5,210 nt of DNA. Source: Woeseia sp. Its GTDB lineage: Bacteria > Pseudomonadota > Gammaproteobacteria > Steroidobacterales > Woeseiaceae. The first letter of the stretch is position 1. Every line of letters begins with the position of its first letter. The stretch spans positions 1-5,210 of the forward strand of contig QIHS01000028.1 in NCBI GenBank assembly GCA_003229095.1, in the 5' to 3' direction. Below are positions 1 through 5,210 of the stretch, piece after piece. Made by a program: the position numbers and the translations under genes. The notes under the pieces were generated by a model, which worked only from the letters and a program-made list of their open reading frames with translations, made no database searches and had not been told where the DNA came from.

Positions 1-917
1 CAGACATCTTCTCCCACATTCGCCATATGGCCTGGACAACCGGGCCATCGTTCACCATTGCGTTGATCGTGTTTACCTTCATCGGCCTGGGGACCGAGGT
101 ACAGGCAAGTTCCTCTTCTCTCGATCAACTGATGTTGACGCTGGATAGCAATTTCAATATTTCCGTGGTCGCATTGCTGCCGCTCGCTGTTGTTTTCTAC
201 ATGGCGTACAAAAAAACGCCGCCACTGCCGACTATTCTTTTCGGCGCTTTGCTTGGTGGTGTGCTGGCAGTCTTCCTGCAGCCTGAAGGTGTGCTGAAGT
301 TCGCAAACTCACCTGAGTTGCCGACCGGCATCGCAATGACCAAAGGCGTCTGGATTGCGATGTCTGATGGCTATGTTGCTACCACCGGGGTTGCAGCAGT
401 GGATGAGTTGCTGTCAAGAGGCGGTATGACCAGCATGCTGGTCACCATCTGGCTCATTCTGACAGCACTGGCGTTCGGCGCTGTTCTTGAACACGCGGGG
501 ATGCTGAAGCGACTAATCGATGGCGCGCTAAAACGCGCGAAGTCTACCGGTTCGCTGATTACGACAGTGGTGATGAGTTGTATCGGTATTAACATCGTCG
601 CCGCTGACCAGTACATTGCCATTGTCCTGCCGGGCAAAATGTACCGCGCGGAATTCAAGAAGCGCAATCTCGACCCGAAAAACCTTTCTCGTGTAATTGA
701 GGATTCCGGCACGCTGACCTCGCCACTGGTGCCGTGGAATACCTGCGGCTCATTCATGGCCGCAACGCTGGGTGTGCCAACGCTGGTCTACCTGCCATTC
801 GTTTTCTTCAATCTGATCAACCCGCTGGTATCAATCTTCTACGGCTTCACCGGTTTTACAATGGTCAAAATCGATGAGACCGATGAAGTGGCGGAGACAA
901 CTGCTGTAAAGGCATAG
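1..917 (+). CDS. nhaC: NhaC-family Na+/H+ antiporter, C-terminal part (5' end outside window)
   Basis: This is an inner-membrane secondary transporter that exchanges Na+ for H+, or in some relatives (MleN) couples this to organic acids. The reading frame is open from base 3 with residues DIFSHIRH before the first ATG at 27, so that ATG is internal and the gene begins upstream. About 304 residues remain of a family usually near 450-500. Several hydrophobic membrane segments are visible. Two NhaC hallmarks are present: ADQYIAIVLPG (nt 603-635) and GTLTSPLVPWNTCG (nt 708-749), the latter in the conserved core of the family. The protein ends in an acidic, hydrophilic tail (DETDEVAE). The stop is TAG at 915-917, and the next gene starts 6 bases later, implying cotranscription. 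The family assignment is firm. Whether the physiological substrate is only Na+/H+ or includes an organic solute linked to the downstream catabolic genes is open. Confidence 0.93.
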   Translation, partial: DIFSHIRHMAWTTGPSFTIALIVFTFIGLGTEVQASSSSLDQLMLTLDSNFNISVVALLPLAVVFYMAYKKTPPLPTILFGALLGGVLAVFLQPEGVLKFANSPELPTGIAMTKGVWIAMSDGYVATTGVAAVDELLSRGGMTSMLVTIWLILTALAFGAVLEHAGMLKRLIDGALKRAKSTGSLITTVVMSCIGINIVAADQYIAIVLPGKMYRAEFKKRNLDPKNLSRVIEDSGTLTSPLVPWNTCGSFMAATLGVPTLVYLPFVFFNLINPLVSIFYGFTGFTMVKIDETDEVAETTAVKA

Positions 918-923
918 AATCTG

Positions 924-2000
924 ATGACTGATCTGAGCACAAAGAACACTAACGCACTCATTAGTTTTGCTGCCGTCATCGTTATCGTTTTCGGCATGCA
1001 AGCAGCGAAAGTCTTGCTGGTGCCGTTCCTGTTAGCGGTGTTTCTTGCGCTCATTGCCGTGCGACCAATGCTCTGGTTGCAAAGTCACAAAATACCTTCA
1101 GCGCTGGCGGCTTTGTTTGTCGTCATTGCAATGATGCTGATTATCGGTCTGGTTGGTGGAATTGTTGGTTCCTCAATCGCCGACTTTACTGTGGCCCTGC
1201 CGGCTTACCAGGCGCGCCTCGACGGAATTGTACAAGGCGCTTTGAGTCTCATCGCCGGATTTCTGGGTGACGACACATCATTCTCGGATTTGGGCGAGTT
1301 AATTGACCCGGGCTGGGCAATGGGTCTTGCGGCAAATATTCTCAACGGACTCCAGGACGTACTGACAAATGCGTTCCTCATCCTGTTCACAATGGTTTTC
1401 ATCTTGCTCGAAGTATCGAGTATGCGCATCAAGGTTCAGGCTGCATTTGGTCGAAACGCGGAAACATTCGAGGGTCCGCGACAGTTCGTCAATAACCTTG
1501 GCCGCTACCTCGGCATAAAGACGGTTGTCAGTTTGGCCACCGGCCTGACAGCGACACTTCTCACATGGTGGGTTGGGCTCGATTTCCCCTTGCTGTGGGG
1601 CATGCTGGCGTTTCTCTTTAATTATGTGCCGACCATTGGCTCAATCATTGCAGCGGTGCCGGCCATACTGATGGCGCTGGTGCAGTTGGGCCCTGGCGAG
1701 GCAACGACGACGGCGCTGGGTTTTGCAGCCATAAACGTCTTTTTTGGAAACGTCATTGAGCCTCGTCTGATGGGCTTTGGTGTCGGCATTTCGCCGCTGA
1801 TTGTATTCACTGGCCTGGTGTTGTGGGGCTGGATATTCGGCCCGGTCGGCATGTTGCTATCAGTGCCGTTGTCGATGGCCTTGAAAATGGCGCTGGAAGC
1901 CGATGAGCGGACACTCTGGATAGCGATTCTTCTGGGCTCCGAACGTGACGCTGAACATGCGCTGGCGCAGCGTATGAACGATGAAGGCGCTATCGAATAG
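924..2000 (+). CDS. AI-2E family (UPF0118/TqsA-like) permease
   Basis: A 358-residue integral membrane protein of the AI-2E family (PF01594), the usual length. Hydrophobic segments lie near residues 12-48, 58-83, 145-163, 200-217, 222-255, 262-276 and 290-322. Between the second and third is a soluble stretch (about 84-140), as expected for the family. Family landmarks are FNYVPTIGSIIAAVPA (232-247), NVIEPRLMG (276-284) and the C-terminal SPLIVFTGL...GPVGMLLSVPLSM (290-318). The ATG at 924 follows AAAGG at 908-912 (11-base spacing) and lies 6 bases after the NhaC stop. E. coli TqsA is linked to autoinducer-2 export, but most members have no proven substrate and some from halophiles are reported as Na+(Li+)/H+ antiporters. 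Placement directly after NhaC makes an ion or small-molecule role as plausible as a signalling role, so no gene symbol is given. Confidence 0.92.
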   Translation: MTDLSTKNTNALISFAAVIVIVFGMQAAKVLLVPFLLAVFLALIAVRPMLWLQSHKIPSALAALFVVIAMMLIIGLVGGIVGSSIADFTVALPAYQARLDGIVQGALSLIAGFLGDDTSFSDLGELIDPGWAMGLAANILNGLQDVLTNAFLILFTMVFILLEVSSMRIKVQAAFGRNAETFEGPRQFVNNLGRYLGIKTVVSLATGLTATLLTWWVGLDFPLLWGMLAFLFNYVPTIGSIIAAVPAILMALVQLGPGEATTTALGFAAINVFFGNVIEPRLMGFGVGISPLIVFTGLVLWGWIFGPVGMLLSVPLSMALKMALEADERTLWIAILLGSERDAEHALAQRMNDEGAIE

Positions 2001-2006
2001 CACGCC

Positions 2007-3326
2007 GTGTCGTCCGTATTCTATAGAGAGCCTGCATCGTCATACCCAACGGCTGTGCGCGGAGAGGGCATGTATCTCTTCGACGATCAAGGCCGCCAGT
2101 ACCTCGACATGAGTGGTGGTGCCGCCGTGTCCTGCCTCGGGCACGGCCATGCAGATGTTATTCGGGCGGTGCAACAGCAAGCGGAGACACTTGCGTTTGC
2201 GCACACTTCATTCTTTACAAATGCACCACAGGAAGAGCTGGCAACAAGATTGGCCGCTCGTTTTTCTGCAACCGACGCACGCGTCTGGTTCACGTCCGGC
2301 GGGTCCGAGTCTAACGAAACGGCAATGAAGATCGCCTGGCATTACTGGCGTGCGCAGGTCAAGCCGGACAAAACCATTATTATCAGTCGCCAGTTCAGCT
2401 ATCACGGTGGCACGCTTGGTGCGACGTCGATTAGCGGCACACTTTCGCGTCGGGCGCCCTACGAGCGGGTGCTGCACAACTGGCCACGCATCGCGCCCTG
2501 TTATGCATGGCGGAATCAACTAATCGGCGAAACCGGCCACCAATACGGGCAACGCGTAGCGACCGAGCTTGATGAAGCAATTCAGCTTGCTGGTGCGGAA
2601 AATGTTGCTGCATTTATCGCTGAACCCGTCGTCGGTGCTTCGCTCGGTGCGGTGGCAGCAGAGCAGGGATACTTCGAGGAGATTCGACGCATTTGCGATC
2701 GCCACGAAGTCCTGTTCATTGCAGACGAAGTCATGTGCGGCAGCGGTCGAACCGGCACTTTCTATGCCTGCGATCAGGATGCAGTTGTACCCGATCTCGT
2801 CACGCTGGCGAAAGGACTGGGCGGTGGTTATCAGCCGCTGGGTGCGATTGTCATACAAAAGTACATTTGCGACAGTATTGCCAATGGCGCGGACGGGTTT
2901 CCACACGGGCACACCTATATCGGCCATCCAATCGCGTGTGCAGCCGGGGTCGCAATCCAGAAATGTCTCGATGATGGTTTACTGGCATCGGTTAGCCGCA
3001 AGGGAGAACAGCTGATGAGAAGTTTGCAGGACCGTTTTTCTGAACATCACGCTGTGGGAGATATTCGTGGCCGCGGGCTGTTTGTTGGAATAGAGTTTGT
3101 CGCAGACCGTGACAGCAAAACTGCATTTCCTGCCGAAGATGGGTTGCCCTACAAGCTCAAAGATGCCGCTATGCAACACGGATTGATCTGCTATCCTGCT
3201 GGTGGATCCGTGGATGGAAAATCGGGCGCACACATCCTGCTTGCACCGCCATTTATTGCCGAGGAAAAACACTTCGAGGAACTCGGCGACAAGCTGGCTG
3301 CCATTTTTGATTCGGTTTTCGCATGA
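2007..3326 (+). CDS. Class III PLP-dependent aminotransferase (aspartate aminotransferase family)
   Basis: A 439-residue cytosolic fold-type I PLP enzyme that moves an amino group between an amino donor and a keto acid. The length is normal for class III. Visible landmarks are: N-terminal GEGMYLFDDQGRQYLDMSGG; phosphate-binding SGGSESNET (97-105); YHGG (132-135), whose Tyr stacks on the PLP ring; the EPVVGA region; DEVMCGSGRTG with Asp240, which contacts the pyridine nitrogen; and LAKGLGGGYQPLGA with Lys269, the Schiff-base lysine. HTYIGHP follows. All key residues are present, so it should be active. The start is GTG at 2007: an in-frame stop lies at 1998-2000 and the next ATG is residue 22, inside conserved sequence. 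No good Shine-Dalgarno is close (AAGG at 1984-1987 is 19 bases away), so translational coupling to the upstream gene, 6 bases away, is likely. The donor is unknown. The class acts mainly on omega- and beta-amino groups, which fits the beta-keto-acid enzyme downstream. Confidence 0.94.
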   Translation: MSSVFYREPASSYPTAVRGEGMYLFDDQGRQYLDMSGGAAVSCLGHGHADVIRAVQQQAETLAFAHTSFFTNAPQEELATRLAARFSATDARVWFTSGGSESNETAMKIAWHYWRAQVKPDKTIIISRQFSYHGGTLGATSISGTLSRRAPYERVLHNWPRIAPCYAWRNQLIGETGHQYGQRVATELDEAIQLAGAENVAAFIAEPVVGASLGAVAAEQGYFEEIRRICDRHEVLFIADEVMCGSGRTGTFYACDQDAVVPDLVTLAKGLGGGYQPLGAIVIQKYICDSIANGADGFPHGHTYIGHPIACAAGVAIQKCLDDGLLASVSRKGEQLMRSLQDRFSEHHAVGDIRGRGLFVGIEFVADRDSKTAFPAEDGLPYKLKDAAMQHGLICYPAGGSVDGKSGAHILLAPPFIAEEKHFEELGDKLAAIFDSVFA

Positions 3327-3337
3327 GAAAACCGAAT
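3310..3337 (+). repeat. Perfect 11-bp inverted repeat over the aminotransferase stop codon
   Basis: ATTCGGTTTTC (3310-3320) is exactly complementary to GAAAACCGAAT (3327-3337). The 6-base loop GCATGA contains the TGA stop. There is no T-run directly after it on either strand, so it does not look like a classic intrinsic terminator. An mRNA-stabilising hairpin, an attenuator between the aminotransferase and BKACE genes, or a protein-binding palindrome are possible. The pairing is seen directly; any role is inferred. Confidence 0.75.
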
Positions 3338-3349
3338 TCTCGAAACAAA

Positions 3350-3386
3350 GCCGGAGCCTTTCCTGACTTTCGGCCCCATTTCTTTT
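3350..3386 (+). terminator. Weak hairpin followed by a T-rich tract, possible attenuator
   Basis: GCCGGA (3350-3355) can pair with TTCGGC (3369-3374) through five Watson-Crick pairs and one G-U pair, with a 13-base loop. ATTTCTTTT follows at 3378-3386. This resembles a weak terminator or attenuator just before the BKACE start. The short stem, large loop and interrupted T tract make it a tentative call. Confidence 0.25.
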
Positions 3387-3390
3387 GCAA

Positions 3391-4197
3391 ATGACAAAAC
3401 CCTTCATTGTTATGTGCGCGCCAAACGGTGCGCGCAGAACAAAGGCCGACCATGCGGTCTTGCCGATAACACCCAATGAACTTGCCGATTGTGCGGAATC
3501 TGTTCTGGCGGCCGGCGCGGCCATCATGCATGTGCACGTTCGCGACGATGCCTTAGGGCATTCTCTCGACGTTGCTCGTTATCGGCAAGCGACGGATGCC
3601 ATTCGGGATCGGGTAGGTGATCGACTGGTTATACAGATTACGACCGAGGCGTGCGGCAAATATCGACGCAGCGAGCAAATGGCGATGGTGCAGGAGCTGA
3701 GACCCGAAGCTGTTTCGTTGGCCATAAGAGAGCTATGTCCCGACAATGATGCGGAGCCAGCCGCGCGTGATTTTTTCTGCTGGTTAAAGACTGCTGGCGT
3801 AATGACTCAATACATTCTCTACTCGCAGGAAGAAGCTGCCTATTTCGCATACTTGCTTTCCATCGGTGTCATACCGGACGAGAGCCCGTTTGCGCTGCTC
3901 GTGCTGGGCCAATACAACAACCGAAGAGACGGCAATGCGAGCGATCTCGACCCGCTCGCTGCGGCGATGGGTGCAAAAACCGAATGGGCAGTTTGCTGTT
4001 TCGGTCAGGCTGAGCAGGACGCAGTCGCGCGCGCATCCGCTTTGAACGGGCACGCGAGAGTGGGCTTTGAAAACAACATCTTGTTGCCTGATGGCAATAC
4101 GGCTTTTGACAACGCGGCACTCGTCAGGCTGGCGGCAAAATGTCGTGGAGACAGACCACTTGCTACTGCGGCCTGCGTGCGCCAAATGTTCTTGTAG
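3391..4197 (+). CDS. BKACE-family (DUF849) beta-keto acid cleavage enzyme homologue, divergent active site
   Basis: A 268-residue TIM-barrel protein of the family whose founding member Kce cleaves 3-keto-5-aminohexanoate with acetyl-CoA to give acetoacetate and an acyl-CoA. The N-terminus (KPFIVMCAPNGARRTKAD...LPITPNE) aligns with Kce. The Zn2+ ligands are present as HVH (His47, His49) and Glu227 in RVGFENN, and Arg223 matches Kce Arg226. Several other Kce active-site positions differ: Glu14 to Arg15, Ser82 to Thr84, Thr106 to Ser109, Glu143 to about Ile142, and Asp231 to Asn228. Kce numbering is from memory. The family is therefore secure, but substrate and possibly chemistry are not. The ATG at 3391 is preferred to a TTG six bases upstream (3385) because it begins the conserved MTKPFIV; neither has a clear Shine-Dalgarno. 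The gap of 64 bases to the aminotransferase contains hairpins, so expression may be partly uncoupled. Confidence 0.88.
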   Translation: MTKPFIVMCAPNGARRTKADHAVLPITPNELADCAESVLAAGAAIMHVHVRDDALGHSLDVARYRQATDAIRDRVGDRLVIQITTEACGKYRRSEQMAMVQELRPEAVSLAIRELCPDNDAEPAARDFFCWLKTAGVMTQYILYSQEEAAYFAYLLSIGVIPDESPFALLVLGQYNNRRDGNASDLDPLAAAMGAKTEWAVCCFGQAEQDAVARASALNGHARVGFENNILLPDGNTAFDNAALVRLAAKCRGDRPLATAACVRQMFL

Positions 4198-4393
4198 GCC
4201 AGGTTGCGGCAGCTTCAACAGGCTACTCTTCCTGCTTTCATTTTACAATTTTGCTCACTGGCACCATGTAACTAACGCATATTGTGTGAAGCGAACGTCA
4301 TATCTGCACACGAAACGTAACAGAAAACATGTCAGGCATATTTCATATTATTGGCTTACGAAAAAAATGGACCTGGCGCCACTGTTGTCCCAC
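4198..4393. other. Non-coding intergenic region between the BKACE gene and the IS remnant
   Basis: This 196-base stretch holds no convincing gene and is visibly richer in A/T than its neighbours. Just after the BKACE stop, GTAGGCC (4194-4200) can pair with GGCTAC (4221-4226) with one bulged G. It is followed by pyrimidine-rich TCTTCCTGCTTTCATTTT, a possible but weak terminator for the plus-strand unit. No tRNA, promoter or repeat array was recognised. The right-hand part (from about 4367) may be the terminal non-coding end of the insertion sequence. Confidence 0.5.
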
Positions 4394-4414
4394 TTAATTT
4401 CTCACCAGCGCCAG
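4364..4414 (-). terminator. Possible terminator at the end of the transposase remnant (minus strand)
   Basis: Read on the minus strand, CTGGCGC (4414-4408) and GCGCCAG (4379-4373) form a 7-bp GC-rich stem around the transposase stop, with a 28-base loop. Five bases later comes a run of seven T on that strand (4367-4361; AAAAAAA on plus). This would serve minus-strand transcripts arriving from the Rid gene and the IS remnant. The large loop lowers confidence. Confidence 0.3.
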
Positions 4415-4951
4415 TTTAAGCTGCGGCGGCGGTGCATTGGTTTGTTTTTGACCCTTGAGTAGTTCAACCAAAGAGCGGCGCGCGAACAGATTCATCTGTA
4501 GTAGCCGCAATATTTGTCGCAAGCTCTTATCGACTTTCGACTGAAAGCGAAGAAAGGCGAGTGACAGATACAAACACAATGCGACCAGTATTTGTGTCAT
4601 TACCGCGTTTTCACTGGTGCCGAGAAAGGCCTTGATTTTGAGATTTTGCTTGATCCATTTGAAAAACAATTCGACCTGCCAGCGTTGCCGGTAAATGTCA
4701 GCAACCGTCTTCGCTGACCAGGCGAAGTTGTTGGTAATAAATTCATAGTGTTTGCCCGTTTCCGGATCACGGTAGCCGATTCGGCGAATGGGTATGAGCG
4801 CTGTGGAACCGTCGTCATTTGACCTGTACTCAATCGTTTGATCGCTCGTCAGCCCCTGCGCTTTGTTGACTTCACGACGCTCAAGTACCCGGTACTGAGC
4901 ATTGCGACGAAGCCGGGTGACAAAGAATACTCCCTGTTCAGTCAACTTGTT
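4370..4951 (-). mobile_element. Truncated IS4-family insertion sequence remnant
   Basis: Only the 3' half of the element is left: the C-terminal transposase coding sequence plus perhaps some 20 bases of non-coding end. The distal boundary is approximate. The minus-strand text GGGACAACAGTGG just past the transposase stop may be part of a terminal inverted repeat, but the opposite end is gone, so this cannot be tested here, and no target-site duplication is recognisable. The proximal boundary at about 4951 is where transposase homology stops and Rid coding sequence begins. Lacking one end and half the transposase, the element cannot move by itself. Confidence 0.8.
4394..4951 (-). pseudogene. 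IS4-family transposase, C-terminal half only
   Basis: About 185 residues resemble the second half of DDE transposases of the IS4 family, which are normally about 370-400 residues. Homology starts at NKLTEQGVFFVTRL (minus strand, from 4951). It continues through RRIGYRDPETGKHYEFITNN to the family signature YRQRWQVELFFKWIK (4693-4649), which fits Y-(2)-R-(3)-E-(6)-K exactly. KIKAFLGTSENAV and a typical C-terminus ending LKLALVRN follow. The Glu of the signature is the third catalytic acid. The first two aspartates lie in the missing half, so the product would be inactive. The frame has no stops or frameshifts, suggesting a fairly recent truncation. The frame stays open upstream to a TTG at 4996, but those 15 extra residues are read out of frame from the Rid gene and do not resemble transposase. 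Confidence 0.88.
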
Positions 4952-5210
4952 ATGAGGCTGCAACTGCTTCAATTTCCAGCAACCACTTTTCGTCAAATAT
5001 TCCTGTGATAATTACCGTCAATGCAGGATTGATTTCTCCGAGAAACTCTTGCCTGATCGAGCTACTGATTTCTGCATATTCTCTTGATGAAAGAAAAATC
5101 GTTACTTTCGTCAAATTTTCAACCGTCATACTTGCTTCTTTCAACTGAGCCGCGATATTTGACCAAACTAGTCGACACTGCGACTCAATGTCTATAGGCG
5201 TGTCGCCATT
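4950..5210 (-). CDS. Rid (YjgF/YER057c/UK114) family protein, C-terminal 86 residues (5' end outside window)
   Basis: The frame is open from the window edge and begins NGDTPIDIESQCRLVW, so the start codon lies beyond 5210. About 30-45 residues are missing from a family of about 115-130. Family features are the helix (IESQCRLVWSNIAAQLKEA), the strand VENLTKVTIFL, and the closing strand LLEIEAVA. RidA proteins are trimeric cytosolic enzymes that hydrolyse reactive enamines and imines released by PLP enzymes. Here the residue matching the catalytic Arg105 of E. coli RidA (normally PAR) is Leu (NPALTV, codon 5021-5019). This points to one of the Rid4-7 type subfamilies, whose function is largely unknown. 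Internal TTG (5144) and ATG (5129) codons are not starts because homology continues upstream. The gene converges on the plus-strand unit, and its TAA (4952-4950) lies at the junction with the IS remnant. Confidence 0.9.
   Translation of the reverse strand, partial: NGDTPIDIESQCRLVWSNIAAQLKEASMTVENLTKVTIFLSSREYAEISSSIRQEFLGEINPALTVIITGIFDEKWLLEIEAVAAS

Noticed and set aside
27..29. ATG at 27 as the true start of the NhaC gene
   Set aside because: The frame is open to the window edge with family-like sequence before it, and the remaining protein is far shorter than NhaC proteins.
371..757. 128-codon minus-strand open frame inside the NhaC gene
   Set aside because: It is antisense to the conserved NhaC core and its composition is that of a mirrored membrane-protein gene.
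2520..2927. 135-codon minus-strand open frame inside the aminotransferase gene
   Set aside because: It overlaps the PLP-binding core coding sequence and shows no protein-family features.
3385..3390. TTG at 3385 as the BKACE start
   Set aside because: It adds only Met-Gln before the ATG, without a better ribosome-binding site; the ATG at 3391 is the simpler choice.
2979..3527. 182-codon open frame on the minus strand, antisense to the aminotransferase end and BKACE start
   Set aside because: The translation has no recognisable domain, and it lies opposite two well-supported genes with clear family motifs. It is a shadow frame.
4198..4393. Possible small RNA, tRNA or CRISPR in the AT-richer gap
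   Set aside because: No cloverleaf, no regularly spaced direct repeats and no convincing promoter-terminator pair could be found by eye; only short, weak inverted repeats are present.
4067..4462. 131-codon plus-strand open frame across the BKACE end, the intergenic region and the IS end
   Set aside because: It starts out of frame inside BKACE, crosses the non-coding gap and reads the transposase antisense. No motif, start signal or homology was recognised.
4952..4996. Extension of the transposase frame upstream to a TTG codon
   Set aside because: These bases encode the Rid C-terminus in another frame. The residues do not resemble transposase, so the frame is open only by chance.

Overview
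The window reads as chromosomal DNA of a proteobacterium, most likely a gammaproteobacterium. GC content is moderate, genes are tightly packed on one strand, and the protein families (NhaC, AI-2E permease, class III aminotransferase, BKACE/DUF849) are common in marine and saline-habitat members of that group. This placement is an inference from protein style; no rRNA or marker gene is present.

Positions 1-4197 hold four plus-strand genes that look like one transcription unit. They are the C-terminal two thirds of an NhaC-type Na+/H+ antiporter (cut by the window start), an AI-2E family permease, a PLP-dependent class III aminotransferase with a GTG start, and a zinc-dependent beta-keto acid cleavage enzyme (BKACE) homologue. 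The first three genes are separated by only 6 bases each. The last is separated by 64 bases that contain a perfect 11-bp hairpin over the aminotransferase stop codon and a second, weaker hairpin. The simplest joint role is catabolism of an amino compound: the aminotransferase would produce a keto acid, the BKACE-like enzyme would cleave a beta-keto acid against an acyl-CoA, and the transporters would handle uptake or sodium balance. The substrate cannot be read from the sequence.

Positions 4198-4393 are non-coding and AT-richer. From about 4394 to 4951 on the minus strand lies the C-terminal half of an IS4-family transposase, which keeps the Y-R-E-K signature but has lost its first half. It abuts the 3' end of a minus-strand Rid (YjgF/YER057c/UK114) family gene that runs off the window end. 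The stop codon of the Rid gene appears to be supplied by the transposase remnant.

The most interesting points are these. The BKACE homologue keeps the metal ligands but departs from the characterised enzyme Kce at several other active-site positions. The Rid protein lacks the catalytic arginine of true RidA. The insertion-sequence scar sits exactly at the end of the Rid gene. No CRISPR, tRNA, rRNA, phage or defence module was seen.
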